Below are positions 9,701 through 18,082 of a stretch of 64,000 nt of DNA, piece after piece. Made by a program: the position numbers and the translations under genes. The notes under the pieces are model-generated. The model saw nothing but the letters and a program-made list of their open reading frames with translations, did not search any database and was not told where the DNA came from. The DNA lies in the NCBI GenBank assembly GCA_029246285.1, contig JAQWNW010000022.1:62001-126000 (forward strand), in the 5' to 3' direction. Source of the DNA: Paracoccaceae bacterium (GTDB taxonomy: Bacteria; Pseudomonadota; Alphaproteobacteria; Rhodobacterales; Rhodobacteraceae). How positions within the stretch are numbered: the stretch's first letter is position 1; each line of letters opens with the position of its first letter.

Positions 9701-11341
9701 GGGGAAGGTGGACAACTACCAGGAATGAAGGTTACGGACCTGATTGCAAGACTAAGATATAGTACAAAGGGCGTTACCTTAATTTCTCCACCACCGCATC
9801 ATGATATTTATTCAATCGAAGATTTGGCTCAGTTAATATATGATCTTAAACAGATAAATCCGATATGTAAGGTGACGGTAAAATTAGTAGCCGCTAGTGG
9901 AGTTGGTACAATCGCTGCAGGTGTCGCTAAAGCTAAAGCAGATATAATTCTAATTTCTGGGCATAATGGTGGTACGGGCGCCTCTCCAGCTACTTCAATT
10001 AAGTATGCAGGGCTACCGTGGGAAATGGGTTTGACCGAAGCGCATCAAGTCTTGTCAATGAACAATTTGCGAGAGAGAGTGACATTACGCACAGATGGTG
10101 GGTTGCGAACGGGACGTGATATCGTAATTGCGGCGATGATGGGCGCTGAAGAATTTGGGATTGGAACAGCGGCTTTAATTGCAATGGGCTGTATCATGGT
10201 TCGCCAATGTCAGTCTAACACATGCCCTGTAGGTGTTTGTACTCAAGATGAAAACCTGAGAGAGAAATTTTCTGGCTCAGCTGATAAGGTTGTTAATTTG
10301 ATTACTTTTTATGCTCAAGAGGTTCGAGAAATATTGGCAGGTATTGGAGCCCATTCTTTAAAGGAAGTGGTGGGTCGAGTTGATCTTTTGCATCAGGTGA
10401 GTAGAGGGTCTGCTCATCTAGATGATTTAGATTTGAATCCAATGTTAATTATGGTTGATGGGGCAAAGGAGTTAAAGTTAGATAGATTACGCAAGCGTAC
10501 AGAAGTAGATGAAACATTAGATTACCAAGTAATAAATGATGCTGAAAGATTCTTTAAGAATGGGGAAAAAATACAACTATCTTATTCTGTACGAAATACG
10601 AATAGGACAATTGGCGCTAGAATATCAAGTCATGTTGTTAAGACATTTGGGATGCAGAATAAATTACAGCAGGATCAATTAACTTTAATGTTAAACGGGT
10701 CGGCGGGACAGTCGTTAGGAGCTTTTCTTGTTCCTGGAATAAAGATTCAACTTACTGGAGAGGCAAATGATTATGTTGGAAAGGGGTTATCTGGAGGTTT
10801 AATTTCCATAAGACCAAGTGTTGAATCGTCATTAATAGCACAAAAAAATACTATAATAGGAAACACTGTCCTGTATGGAGCAACAAGTGGTAAATTGTTT
10901 GCTTCTGGAAGAGCTGGTGAGAGGTTTGCAGTAAGAAACTCAGGAGCTGAGGTTGTAGTGGAGGGCTGTGGAACAAACGGCTGCGAATATATGACAGGTG
11001 GAGTTGCTGTGGTTTTAGGTAATATTGGTGCAAATTTTGGTGCTGGGATGACTGGTGGAATGGCTTATTTGTACGATCCAGAAAAAGTAGCTAAGAAGCA
11101 AGTTAATTTAGAAAGTTTACTAGTTTCCAATATAACAATAGATTATTGGGAGGCTCAGTTGAAGTCTTTAATTAGAGAGCATGTAAAAGAAACCGCTAGT
11201 ATTAAAGCAATCGATATTTTAGAAAATTGGGATATTGAAAAAAATGCGTTTATACAAATATGTCCTAAAGAGATGCTAGGTCATCTACCATTTCCTATTT
11301 CTGAAAATAATGAGAAAGCTCAAACAAGAATCACCAAATAA
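6800..11341 (+). CDS. gltB: Glutamate synthase large subunit (alpha)
   Basis: The alpha subunit converts glutamine plus 2-oxoglutarate to two glutamate. The 1513 residues contain, in order, an N-terminal class II glutamine amidotransferase domain, a central domain, an FMN-binding synthase domain with GEGGEDPE and the GAKPGEGGQLPG loop, and a C-terminal GXGXG beta-helix. The amidotransferase nucleophile is Cys35 in SSCGVGLV, after a propeptide. The 3Fe-4S cysteines sit in CIMVRQCQSNTCPVGVC near residue 1130. The start abuts the gltD stop; the ATGATG gives two possible first codons. It supplies ammonia assimilation, which fits the nitrogen-releasing genes at 18-22 kb. Confidence 0.97.
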   Translation: MMKNFDINWASNHKALREYISNCGMYREENEHSSCGVGLVVSIDSKPSRKVVEYGIDALKAVWHRGAVDADGKTGDGAGIHIQIPVPFFYDQIRRTGHEPKMNELVAVGMVFLPRTDFAAQETCRTIIESEILKMGYSIYGWRHVPVNVSCLGEKANSTRPEIEQILISNSKGVEEETFERELYVIRRRIEKQAISMKDLYLPSLSCRSVIYKGMMLAEQVAEFYPDLLDARFQSTFAIYHQRYSTNTFPQWWLAQPFRMLAHNGEINTLKGNLNWMKSHEIRMAGAAFGDYAEDIKPIAPSGSSDSAALDAVFEMMVRGGRNVPMAKTMMVPESWSKLTVEMPKKWQNMYAYCNSVMEPWDGPAALAMTDGRWVAAGLDRSGLRPMRYVVTADNLLIAGSEAGMIPIDESVIVEKGALGPGEMIAVDLKRAILLHDKDLKDELSKSAPFDDWASKIIDLEKVTKGKEFSCFTGSELRQRQIAAGYSNEDLEIILAPMAEDGKEAVASMGDDTPSAVLSKQYRPLSHYFRQNFSQVTNPPIDSLRENRVMSLKTRFGNLKNVLDQDGSQTEILVLDSPFVGNAKFLKMVEIFGNDVTTIDCTFFREAKEDSLAAALERIKTDSEDAIRSGAGHIILTDKMQNSDKVSIPMILATSAVHSWLTKRGLRTFCSINVQSAECIDPHYFAVLVGCGATTVNAYLAQDSIADRINRNLLTGTITENTKRYQEAIDQGLLKIMAKMGISVISSYRGGLNFEAVGLSRSMVAEYFPGMQSRISGIGISGIQGQISDIHSKGWHAEQDILPIGGFYKSRKSGEKHAWEAQNMHMLQVACQKGSFELWKKYSQKVRLASPIHLRDLLDIKSLKGAIPVDEVESITSIRKRFVTPGMSLGALSPEAHKTLNIAMNRIGAKSDSGEGGEDPEHFYPDPNGDNPSAKIKQVASGRFGVTAEYLNQCEELEIKVAQGAKPGEGGQLPGMKVTDLIARLRYSTKGVTLISPPPHHDIYSIEDLAQLIYDLKQINPICKVTVKLVAASGVGTIAAGVAKAKADIILISGHNGGTGASPATSIKYAGLPWEMGLTEAHQVLSMNNLRERVTLRTDGGLRTGRDIVIAAMMGAEEFGIGTAALIAMGCIMVRQCQSNTCPVGVCTQDENLREKFSGSADKVVNLITFYAQEVREILAGIGAHSLKEVVGRVDLLHQVSRGSAHLDDLDLNPMLIMVDGAKELKLDRLRKRTEVDETLDYQVINDAERFFKNGEKIQLSYSVRNTNRTIGARISSHVVKTFGMQNKLQQDQLTLMLNGSAGQSLGAFLVPGIKIQLTGEANDYVGKGLSGGLISIRPSVESSLIAQKNTIIGNTVLYGATSGKLFASGRAGERFAVRNSGAEVVVEGCGTNGCEYMTGGVAVVLGNIGANFGAGMTGGMAYLYDPEKVAKKQVNLESLLVSNITIDYWEAQLKSLIREHVKETASIKAIDILENWDIEKNAFIQICPKEMLGHLPFPISENNEKAQTRITK

Positions 11342-11450
11342 AATGTTAATTAATATTAAAGAATTCTTATGCCATAAGGGAATATTTTCGGGATTGATCT
11401 TCAGTAGTTGCTAGGGCTAAATTCATATCAGCTAATAGGATTGGTTTTTA

Positions 11451-12116
11451 ATGTTTCGATTTTTTCATGCGCCCTTGTCACCGTTTTGTCGAAAAGTTCG
11501 GTTGGTATTATCAGAAAAAAAAATAGAATTCGAATTAATTGAAGAAAAATATTGGGAGAAGAGAGAAGATTTTCTTACTTTGAATCCTTTCGGCCAAGTT
11601 CCTGTTCTTCAAAATAGTGAAATAACTTTGGCTGAGTCGTCGGCGATATGTGAATATTTGAACGAAAAGTTCCCTGATCCAAAATTACTTCCGAATAATA
11701 TTGAAGACCGTGCTGAGATGAGAAGATTGGTTTCTTGGTTTGATGACAAGTTTAATAGAGAGGTTACTCAAAAACTTGTTTATGAACGTATAACAAAAAA
11801 AATTATAGGAGAAGGCTACCCTGAAGCAAAGAATGTTAAGCTTGGTATGCATAATATTAAATTTCACATGGATTATATGTCTAGTCTGCTAGAATATCGA
11901 CAGTGGCTTGCTGGAAATGAAATGACTTTAGCGGATTTTGCTGCCGCCGCACATTTTTCTGTACTGGATTATAGCCGTGACGTGGATTGGGATAGAAGTA
12001 ACCTTGTGAAAGATTGGTATGCCAAGATTAAGTCAAGACCGGCGTTTCGTTCCTTATTAGCCGATCATTTAGCAGGCTTTCCGCAACCTCCACATTATGC
12101 AGACTTAGATTTTTGA
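11451..12116 (+). CDS. Glutathione S-transferase family protein
   Basis: A 221-residue protein with a thioredoxin-like N-terminal domain starting MFRFFHAPLSPFCRKVRL, where the SPFCRK segment occupies the glutathione-activating position. A GQVPVL turn with the cis-Pro follows, then the AESSAICEYL glutathione-contact region, with an all-helical C-terminal domain from about residue 85. The substrate is unknown. It overlaps queG by 4 bases (TTGA, with a TTG start for queG), so the two are translationally coupled. The same GST-queG-SDR block is familiar from Rhodobacterales. Confidence 0.87.
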   Translation: MFRFFHAPLSPFCRKVRLVLSEKKIEFELIEEKYWEKREDFLTLNPFGQVPVLQNSEITLAESSAICEYLNEKFPDPKLLPNNIEDRAEMRRLVSWFDDKFNREVTQKLVYERITKKIIGEGYPEAKNVKLGMHNIKFHMDYMSSLLEYRQWLAGNEMTLADFAAAAHFSVLDYSRDVDWDRSNLVKDWYAKIKSRPAFRSLLADHLAGFPQPPHYADLDF

Positions 12117-13147
12117 ATTTGTTAAAAGAAAAACTTGTAGAAAAAGCATCATCGGAAGGGTTTGATATTTGCAGAGTGTGCTCTCCAAATTCTATACTAG
12201 ATGTTTCTCATCAATTTGATAGGTTTTTGGAGGAGGGCTATCAAGGGCAAATGGACTGGCTTTCAAAAAACAAATCATGGCGCAAAAATCCAAAGATTCT
12301 TTGGCCTGCAACGAAGTCAATCATCATGTTGGCACAAACTTATGGTAGTGAAGTTGATCCATTAGAATTATTAAAAAGGAAAAATAGGGGGTCGATTTCG
12401 ATTTATGCTCGTAATAATGATTATCATGAAATTATTAAGAAACGCTTGAAGTCTTTAGGTCGTTGGTTGATCAAAGAAGTAGAAAAATCTGAAATCAAAG
12501 TGTTTGTTGATACAGCACCTGTAATGGAAAAGCCATTGGGGCAAGCGGCGGGGGTCGGTTGGCAGGGAAAACATACTAACTTGGTTAGTCAGCAATTAGG
12601 AAACTGGTTTTTCTTGGGTTCAATATTTACGACAATAGAATTGCCTTTTGATGAACCAGAGATTGATCATTGTGGTAGCTGTAGAAAATGCTTGGATATA
12701 TGCCCTACAAATGCGTTTCCATCTCCTTATACCTTGGATGCGAGAAGGTGCATATCATATTTAACAATTGAACATGATGGGCCAGTGGATGAAGAGCTTA
12801 GGCCATTAATTGGAAATAGAATATATGGTTGTGACGATTGTTTGGCAGTTTGTCCGTGGAACAAATTTGCAAAAACTGCAAGCGAAAGTGGTTATATTTC
12901 GCGAGAAGAATTAATGGCGCCAGAATTAAGAGAGTTAGTAACTCTTTCAGATAATGACTTTAGAAGTTTTTTTAAAAAGTCACCTATAAAGAGAATTGGA
13001 CGAAATCGATTTGTTAGAAATGTACTTTATGCTATTGGAAATTCGAAGAATTTAGAGTTGATCCCTTATTTGAGGCCGTTCTTAAGGGATGAAGATCTTA
13101 TGTTACGAGATGCAGCAAATTGGGCATTTGAAAGATTAAGGAAATAA
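12113..13147 (+). CDS. queG: Epoxyqueuosine reductase
   Basis: This enzyme carries out the last step of queuosine biosynthesis, reducing epoxyqueuosine in tRNA with a cobalamin cofactor and two 4Fe-4S clusters. The 344-residue protein has an N-terminal DUF1730/cobalamin region, then cluster motifs CGSCRKCLDICPTNAF (from about residue 187) and CDDCLAVCPW (about 242), and ends in a HEAT-like helical segment (LRDEDLMLRDAANWAFERL). It starts at a TTG at 12113 that overlaps the GST stop, and its own stop overlaps the next ATG by one base. Acts in the cytoplasm on tRNA with GUN anticodons. Confidence 0.95.
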   Translation: MNLLKEKLVEKASSEGFDICRVCSPNSILDVSHQFDRFLEEGYQGQMDWLSKNKSWRKNPKILWPATKSIIMLAQTYGSEVDPLELLKRKNRGSISIYARNNDYHEIIKKRLKSLGRWLIKEVEKSEIKVFVDTAPVMEKPLGQAAGVGWQGKHTNLVSQQLGNWFFLGSIFTTIELPFDEPEIDHCGSCRKCLDICPTNAFPSPYTLDARRCISYLTIEHDGPVDEELRPLIGNRIYGCDDCLAVCPWNKFAKTASESGYISREELMAPELRELVTLSDNDFRSFFKKSPIKRIGRNRFVRNVLYAIGNSKNLELIPYLRPFLRDEDLMLRDAANWAFERLRK

Positions 13148-14016
13148 TGAAGAAAAAATTATTAAGTTTGGGCCACGGCTATTCAGCCCAAGTATTTGAA
13201 AAATTCTTAGATCCTAAAATTTGGGAAATTTCTGCTACAACCAGAGATATAAAGAAAGCTGAAATACTGACTGCTCGAAATATTAACGCATTTATTTGGC
13301 CAAGTGCTGATCTTAAGAATGAAATTAATCGTGCAAGTCATATATTATTGTCTATTCCTCCTATCGAATCTGGCGACCCAGTTTTTGAAAGTTATTTTGA
13401 GATAATCAAAAATGCTCAAAATTTAGAATGGATTGGTTATCTATCTACAACTGGGGTATATGGAGACCATGATGGAAATTGGGTAGATGAAAATACTAAA
13501 TTAAATCCAACTACCGAAAGAGGTAAGCATCGAGTATTAGCTGAAGAACAGTGGTTAAGTCTGGCAAAAGAGGTTGGAAGTCCAGTAAATATTTTTCGAC
13601 TAGCTGGAATTTATGGCCCTGGAAGAGGGCCTTTTTCTAAAGTTTTAGCAGGTACTGCTAAAAGAATAATTAAAGTAGGACAGGTTTTTAGTAGAATTCA
13701 TGTCGAGGACATAGCAGAGGTTTTATTGGCATCAATGGAGCGACCCGGTATTGGAAAAATTTATAATGTTTGTGATGATTTGCCTGCTTCTCCCGAGGCT
13801 GTTCTCAGTTATGCAGCAAAATTATTAAATAAAGAAGAGCCACCAATAGTTGATTTTTTGTCGGCGAATTTGTCTGATATGGTAAGAAGTTTTTACTCTG
13901 AGTGCAAACGGGTAAATAACTCAAAAATAAAATCAGAGCTAATTTCAGCTCTGAAATATCCAAACTATAAAATTGGTTTGAAGGCTTTATTGGCTAGTGA
14001 AGATAAAAAGCCTTAG
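13147..14016 (+). CDS. SDR / NAD(P)-dependent epimerase-like protein
   Basis: A 289-residue Rossmann protein of the YeeZ-like epimerase type. The N-terminal glycine motif is degenerate (SLGHGYSA), as in this subgroup. It contains LSTTGVYGDHDGNWVDE (the 'STTGVYGD' active-site strand) and FRLAGIYGPGRGPFSKV, both typical of NAD-dependent epimerase/dehydratases. The reaction is not known. It is third in the GST-queG-SDR set with a one-base overlap. A 9-base inverted repeat (AAAGCCTTA at 14007-14015 and TAAGGCTTT at 14042-14050) follows but lacks a clean U-tract. Confidence 0.83.
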   Translation: MKKKLLSLGHGYSAQVFEKFLDPKIWEISATTRDIKKAEILTARNINAFIWPSADLKNEINRASHILLSIPPIESGDPVFESYFEIIKNAQNLEWIGYLSTTGVYGDHDGNWVDENTKLNPTTERGKHRVLAEEQWLSLAKEVGSPVNIFRLAGIYGPGRGPFSKVLAGTAKRIIKVGQVFSRIHVEDIAEVLLASMERPGIGKIYNVCDDLPASPEAVLSYAAKLLNKEEPPIVDFLSANLSDMVRSFYSECKRVNNSKIKSELISALKYPNYKIGLKALLASEDKKP

Positions 14017-14075
14017 TTTATTTTACACAATTTTAATATCTTAAGGCTTTAAGGTCTTGCAAAATATTGAATAGT

Positions 14076-14249
14076 CTACTGACTAACGAGTACACCCAAC
14101 ACTAACATCAATAGAATTGGCAGCGTAGCCCCGGCTGATGAAGATGAGGCTGATACTACAGGCTCTTCCATTTTTGGCGTTGCCATTGAGCCCGCATGAA
14201 GTGAAGTTGCGGTAATTGAAAATGCTGCTGCTAATAAAATTTTTCTCAT
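14076..14249 (-). CDS. Small signal-peptide/membrane protein (57 aa), unknown function
   Basis: The reading frame extends further upstream, but Met at 14249 is preceded by GGAGAA at good spacing and begins a clear signal peptide (MRKILLAAAFSITATSLHAGS), so this start is preferred. After cleavage a short acidic PKMEEPVV segment, a serine run and a single hydrophobic stretch (LPILLMLVLGVLVSQ) remain. I recall similar tiny proteins in Rhodobacteraceae (signal peptide, MAxPxMExP motif, Ser-Ser-Gly linker, C-terminal hydrophobic tail). No function is known to me. It follows the L,D-transpeptidase on the same strand. Confidence 0.68.
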   Translation of the reverse strand: MRKILLAAAFSITATSLHAGSMATPKMEEPVVSASSSSAGATLPILLMLVLGVLVSQ

Positions 14250-14386
14250 ATTTTGTTCTCCATTTTTAGCCATTTTTTGGCTTTTTGAGATGGCTTTATA
14301 ATTTCTTGCTCTGCCTTCTTTAAACCAGTATTTTGGTCCTTTTGCAACGATAATTATCAGTACTACCAACGAACAAAAAAAACCAG

Positions 14387-14962
14387 CTAAATTAACAAAA
14401 CCTGAGTACCTATTTTTGCTAATGAGAAGAGCTCTTTAATATGTTCATTATATAATCCAATGCAACCATTTGAAGATCTTCGACCAATTTTTCGAGTATC
14501 ATGAGTTCCATGTATTCGATAGTATTTCCAACTGAGATACAGGGCGTGAGTTCCAAGAGGATTATCTGGACCAGGAGGTACGAATTCTGGCCATTCGGGA
14601 TTGCTTTTCAACATGGATGGTGTTGGTCTCCAACTTGGCCCTACTACTTTTCGAGTGATTTTAGTTCTCCCTAATTTTGTTAATTCATCTGAAATAGGTA
14701 CACTAGTTGGATAAATTTTATAAATTTTATTGTCCTCGGACCAAAAATGTATGGCTCGACTAGTAGTATCGGACAAAATCGCGCCATTTTCTAAATCATC
14801 AAAATATGTTTTCCAGTTTCGCGCTTTAAAACTTGATATATTTCTAATAACTCCGTCACCTAATTTTGTGTCTTCTTCAATGGATTGAGTTTGAGCTAAT
14901 TGTGGAAAAGTGGCAATTGCTATACCGCTAGCTATAGATTTGGTGAATTGTCGTCTATTCAT
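14387..14962 (-). CDS. L,D-transpeptidase (YkuD), Tat-type signal
   Basis: A periplasmic peptidoglycan cross-linking or lipoprotein-anchoring transpeptidase. The catalytic motif is HGTHDTRKIGRRSSNGCIGL, with the His and Cys of the YkuD fold. The preferred start at 14962 (191 residues) gives an N-terminus with a twin-arginine-like signal, MNRRQFTKSIASGIAIATF; the frame continues upstream for 23 more codons without signal character. A PEWPEFVPPGPDNPLGTHALYL segment leads into the catalytic domain, as in ErfK/YbiS proteins. A second, lipoprotein L,D-transpeptidase lies 0.7 kb away. Confidence 0.9.
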   Translation of the reverse strand: MNRRQFTKSIASGIAIATFPQLAQTQSIEEDTKLGDGVIRNISSFKARNWKTYFDDLENGAILSDTTSRAIHFWSEDNKIYKIYPTSVPISDELTKLGRTKITRKVVGPSWRPTPSMLKSNPEWPEFVPPGPDNPLGTHALYLSWKYYRIHGTHDTRKIGRRSSNGCIGLYNEHIKELFSLAKIGTQVLLI

Positions 14963-15130
14963 TTTAGTTATTTCACTCGCACCGTGCTTGTTAATTAAGA
15001 AAATTCTAACATTATTGTGACCGAATAACAATCAGCTCAGCAAAAAGCGTCGATATCTTTACGCAAGTGTTTGATTGATGTCACATAAAGGTTTAAACTT
15101 TAAATTCAAACAGTTGGGGCTTTTATTATC

Positions 15131-15625
15131 ATGTTTCGTTTTCTTTTAATGGTTTTGTTAAGTATCACCTTGTCGGGGTGCTTGGATACGACTGAGTTTA
15201 CAAATTCGAATTCAAAGAATTATTGGATTTCAGACTCTAGGGCAAAAAAAATGCATGGTAAAATGGTAGATGCAGTTAATCTTTTAAGAGTGGAAAATGC
15301 CCTGAGTGAAATTGTGATAAATGAGTCTCTTAATTTAGCTGCCTTGACTCACTCTCAGGATATGTATGAGCAAGATCGAGCCTGGCATTTTGGATCTGAT
15401 GGTTCTTCACCTTTAGAACGAGTAGCTAGATTTGGATTTACCGGTGAATTAATTGGTGAGAATATTTCAGAGACATATGAAAGTGATGAATTGACATTGA
15501 ACGCGTGGATGGCGCAAGAAAATACACGTTCGATTATTCTCGATAAAGATGCAAATTATATGGGATTAGGTTGGTATCAAGCCGAAGATGGAAAGATTTG
15601 GTGGACACAAATTTTTGCTGAATAA
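15131..15625 (+). CDS. CAP/SCP-domain lipoprotein
   Basis: A 164-residue secreted protein with a lipobox (MFRFLLMVLLSITLSGC, Cys17) and a CAP (SCP/PR1-like) domain. Visible CAP elements are the LNLAALTHSQDMYEQD helix, the WHFGSDGSSPLERVARFGF loop, the GENIS strand and the WWTQIF strand near the end. Bacterial CAP proteins are periplasmic or surface-exposed and mostly of unknown activity. It sits between two L,D-transpeptidase genes on the other strand, which suggests, without proving, a cell-envelope role. Confidence 0.85.
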   Translation: MFRFLLMVLLSITLSGCLDTTEFTNSNSKNYWISDSRAKKMHGKMVDAVNLLRVENALSEIVINESLNLAALTHSQDMYEQDRAWHFGSDGSSPLERVARFGFTGELIGENISETYESDELTLNAWMAQENTRSIILDKDANYMGLGWYQAEDGKIWWTQIFAE

Positions 15626-15640
15626 GTTCAGAGATGTAAT

Positions 15641-16138
15641 TTAAGGATTAATGTCAATAACCGTACCGATGTCAACCAATTCATATATTTCTTCGATATC
15701 CGAGTTTGACACTGAAACGCACCCCCAGGTCCAATCTTTTTTTGGGCGACGTCCAAAAAAACCAACTCTTCCATGTATGAAGATATCTTTGCCTGGTGGT
15801 TTTCCTAACTTCTTCGCTTCAGACTTGTCACTTTTGCTTGGATAAGAAATTCCCAATGAGAGATGGTAAGCACTATTAGGATTCTTTCTATCAATATAAT
15901 ATCTACCTTCGGGTGTTTTTCCATCCCCCTCAATTTTTTTATCACCGATTGGAGAAAAGCCTAGGTCAATATCATAACTTCTGACGGCTTTGTCGCCACT
16001 ATAAAGATATAATTTACGTGACTCCTTAAAGACTACAATCTGTGTTACTTCAGGCAGTTCTTTTGGTCTAAACCAAGAAGAACATGAAGATAATGAAGCG
16101 CCAATGAAACCAATTAATAGCAGTCGTCTTTGTATCAT
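15641..16138 (-). CDS. L,D-transpeptidase lipoprotein (YkuD)
   Basis: A 165-residue envelope protein with an N-terminal lipoprotein signal (lipobox LSSC, Cys19). The YkuD domain includes IDRKNPNSAYHLSLGISYPS, HGRVGFFG and the catalytic TWGCVSVSN. In this small subgroup a Trp-Gly-Cys replaces the Asn/His-Gly-Cys of canonical members. It would act on peptidoglycan in the periplasm. It is upstream-adjacent to rlmN on the same strand, with 34 bases between, and convergent with the CAP lipoprotein. Confidence 0.88.
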   Translation of the reverse strand: MIQRRLLLIGFIGASLSSCSSWFRPKELPEVTQIVVFKESRKLYLYSGDKAVRSYDIDLGFSPIGDKKIEGDGKTPEGRYYIDRKNPNSAYHLSLGISYPSKSDKSEAKKLGKPPGKDIFIHGRVGFFGRRPKKDWTWGCVSVSNSDIEEIYELVDIGTVIDINP

Positions 16139-16172
16139 ATTATTCTCATTAAACTTTCTTGGGAAACAAATA

Positions 16173-17354
16173 TTAGCTTCTAAGTTCTTGTATTATTTGT
16201 TTCCTAGATTTTCTTTCTCTTTCTGTCACTGATTTTAATTGACCGCAAGCGGCCATAATGTCCTCACCGCGTGGCCTTCTGATTGGACTGGAGTAACCTG
16301 CATTATGAATTATTGTAGCGAATGCATTAATTCTATTATTACTTGATCTTTTATAAGGTGCTCCAGGCCATTCATTGAAGGGAATCAAGTTTATTTTGGC
16401 AGGAATACCTTTTATTAAGCTTATTAGACGTCTTGCGTCTTCATCAGTATCATTTATCCCTTTTAGCATAACATACTCAAAGGTAATCCTTTCTGAATTG
16501 GATAACCTTGGGTAATTTCGTAACTCGTTCAGTAATTCAGAAATATTCCAACGCTTATTAATTGGAACTAAATTATTTCTAACTTCATCAGTAGTGGCAT
16601 GAAATGAGATGGCTAGCATACAGCCAATTTCTGAACCTACTTTAGCAATTTCAGGAACCACACCGCTTGTTGAAAGAGTAATTCTGCGGCGCGAGAGTGA
16701 TATACCAGACGGATCCATTGCTATATTCATAGCATCTTTTACAGCCTCAAAATTATATAAGGGCTCGCCCATACCCATCAGCACCACGTTACTTAATTTA
16801 CGAGGTTGTACTGCTAAATTTTTTTCTTTGGTTGGCCAATCTTCCAAATCGTGCCGAGCTAGCAATATCTGTCCAATAATTTCAGAAGCGGTTAAGTTTC
16901 TTACTAATTTTTGAGTACCAGTATGGCAGAATGAGCAAGTTAGGGTGCACCCCACTTGACTGGAAATACACAAAGTTCCTCGATCAACCTCTGGGATGAA
17001 GACTGTTTCAACTTCATGACCTCCGTTTAGTTTGAGAAGGTATTTTCTAGTTCCGTCTCGGGAGATGTTTTTCTTAACTATTTGTGGTATGTTAATTACA
17101 AAATAGTTGTCAAGTACTGCTCTAGCCTCTTTTGAGATATTTTTCATTTGGGAAAAATCAGTAATACCTTTTTGGTAAAGCCATCCCCAAATCTGATCTA
17201 ATCTCATTTTTAGATGTTCGTCACGAATTCCCGCAATTGAAAGCTGCTCTAACAATGTTTGTCTGGACTGACCTATGATATTCAATTTCAAGCCATCAGA
17301 GTCTCTCCGTGGAACTGTTAAGAAATCATTTACAATTGGAGCTTGTGTTATCAA
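16173..17354 (-). CDS. rlmN: 23S rRNA/tRNA adenine C2-methyltransferase RlmN
   Basis: A radical SAM methyltransferase for A2503 of 23S rRNA and A37 of some tRNAs. The radical SAM cluster cysteines are C136, C140 and C143 (CTLTCSFC). The methyl-carrying and catalytic cysteines appear to be C129 (GTLCISSQVG) and the Cys in MAACGQL near the C-terminus, so both required thiols are present. The GMGEPLYN and LSTSGVVPEI motifs are intact. The 393-residue frame begins at a TTG preceded by AAAGGG at 5 bases, which I take as the start. It is followed by the lipoprotein L,D-transpeptidase gene. Confidence 0.96.
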   Translation of the reverse strand: MITQAPIVNDFLTVPRRDSDGLKLNIIGQSRQTLLEQLSIAGIRDEHLKMRLDQIWGWLYQKGITDFSQMKNISKEARAVLDNYFVINIPQIVKKNISRDGTRKYLLKLNGGHEVETVFIPEVDRGTLCISSQVGCTLTCSFCHTGTQKLVRNLTASEIIGQILLARHDLEDWPTKEKNLAVQPRKLSNVVLMGMGEPLYNFEAVKDAMNIAMDPSGISLSRRRITLSTSGVVPEIAKVGSEIGCMLAISFHATTDEVRNNLVPINKRWNISELLNELRNYPRLSNSERITFEYVMLKGINDTDEDARRLISLIKGIPAKINLIPFNEWPGAPYKRSSNNRINAFATIIHNAGYSSPIRRPRGEDIMAACGQLKSVTERERKSRKQIIQELRS

Positions 17355-17396
17355 AACTACCCTTTGTCCTTGTTGATTAAGTGATACTTTTAACTC

Positions 17397-17924
17397 TTAT
17401 GTTCCACAACGCTTTTGTGCTTCTTCAAGAGCGGCAGAGAAACCCAGTAAGCTAAAAGTATCTTGAGTTCTAGTTCCCTTCTTCGAAGTGCCAAATACTA
17501 ATGCCTTAACACCACGTTTTAGTGATTTGATTAGCTCTTCATTTTTCTTAATATCTTTAGGCCACGCCCACTCACCATCAGTTTGAGATAATATGTGCTC
17601 TGAAGCACCAACTGATACTCTAACTGTTGATCCTTGTTTGAAAGGATAGCCACCAGTAAAAGAAATCTGTCCATAAACTTTTTGTGCGGGTTCAAAGAGA
17701 GCAAATAACTGAATTTCAGATCGTTTTACGTCTACAGTTTTCCCATTGCGGGTCGCTTTTGTTTTACTTGGAGCTGAAACTATCCAACACTGAGAAGGGT
17801 TATTCTCCACAAAAATTGACCAGTCTTGCTTGGAGTCAACTCTATTTGTTGAATATGTTTTAGCCATGGTAGGAGAGCCAACAAGAATCGTAATTATAGT
17901 TGCAATAATAAATTTATTTTTCAT
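17397..17924 (-). CDS. Invasion-associated locus B (IalB) family protein
   Basis: A 175-residue exported protein with a Sec signal (MKNKFIIATIITILVGSPTMAK) and an IalB-like beta-rich body. It opens DWSIFVENNPSQCWIVSAPSK, carries a paired Cys late in the protein (KRCGT) and shows the FTGGYPFKQGSTVRVSVG segment. IalB-like proteins are widespread in alphaproteobacteria and periplasmic; outside Bartonella their role is unclear. It lies 42 bases upstream of rlmN on the same strand and could share its promoter. Confidence 0.82.
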   Translation of the reverse strand: MKNKFIIATIITILVGSPTMAKTYSTNRVDSKQDWSIFVENNPSQCWIVSAPSKTKATRNGKTVDVKRSEIQLFALFEPAQKVYGQISFTGGYPFKQGSTVRVSVGASEHILSQTDGEWAWPKDIKKNEELIKSLKRGVKALVFGTSKKGTRTQDTFSLLGFSAALEEAQKRCGT

Positions 17925-18082
17925 TGGTAATAATCGCCTTCTTTAAGATTATGATAGTTAATCTAACCGAAACATTTAAGTTTTAAAAAGTATTTTAAAT
18001 TTTGTATACATTAACTCAATTTTAATCGATAATTCTAGCCCTAGAATATTTTAATAGAAATAAATTTATTTAAGAGGTTTTT

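Noticed and set aside
14007-14050. Inverted repeat AAAGCCTTA / TAAGGCTTT after the SDR epimerase gene
   Set aside because: The loop is 26 bases and there is no U-tract, so it was not called a terminator.
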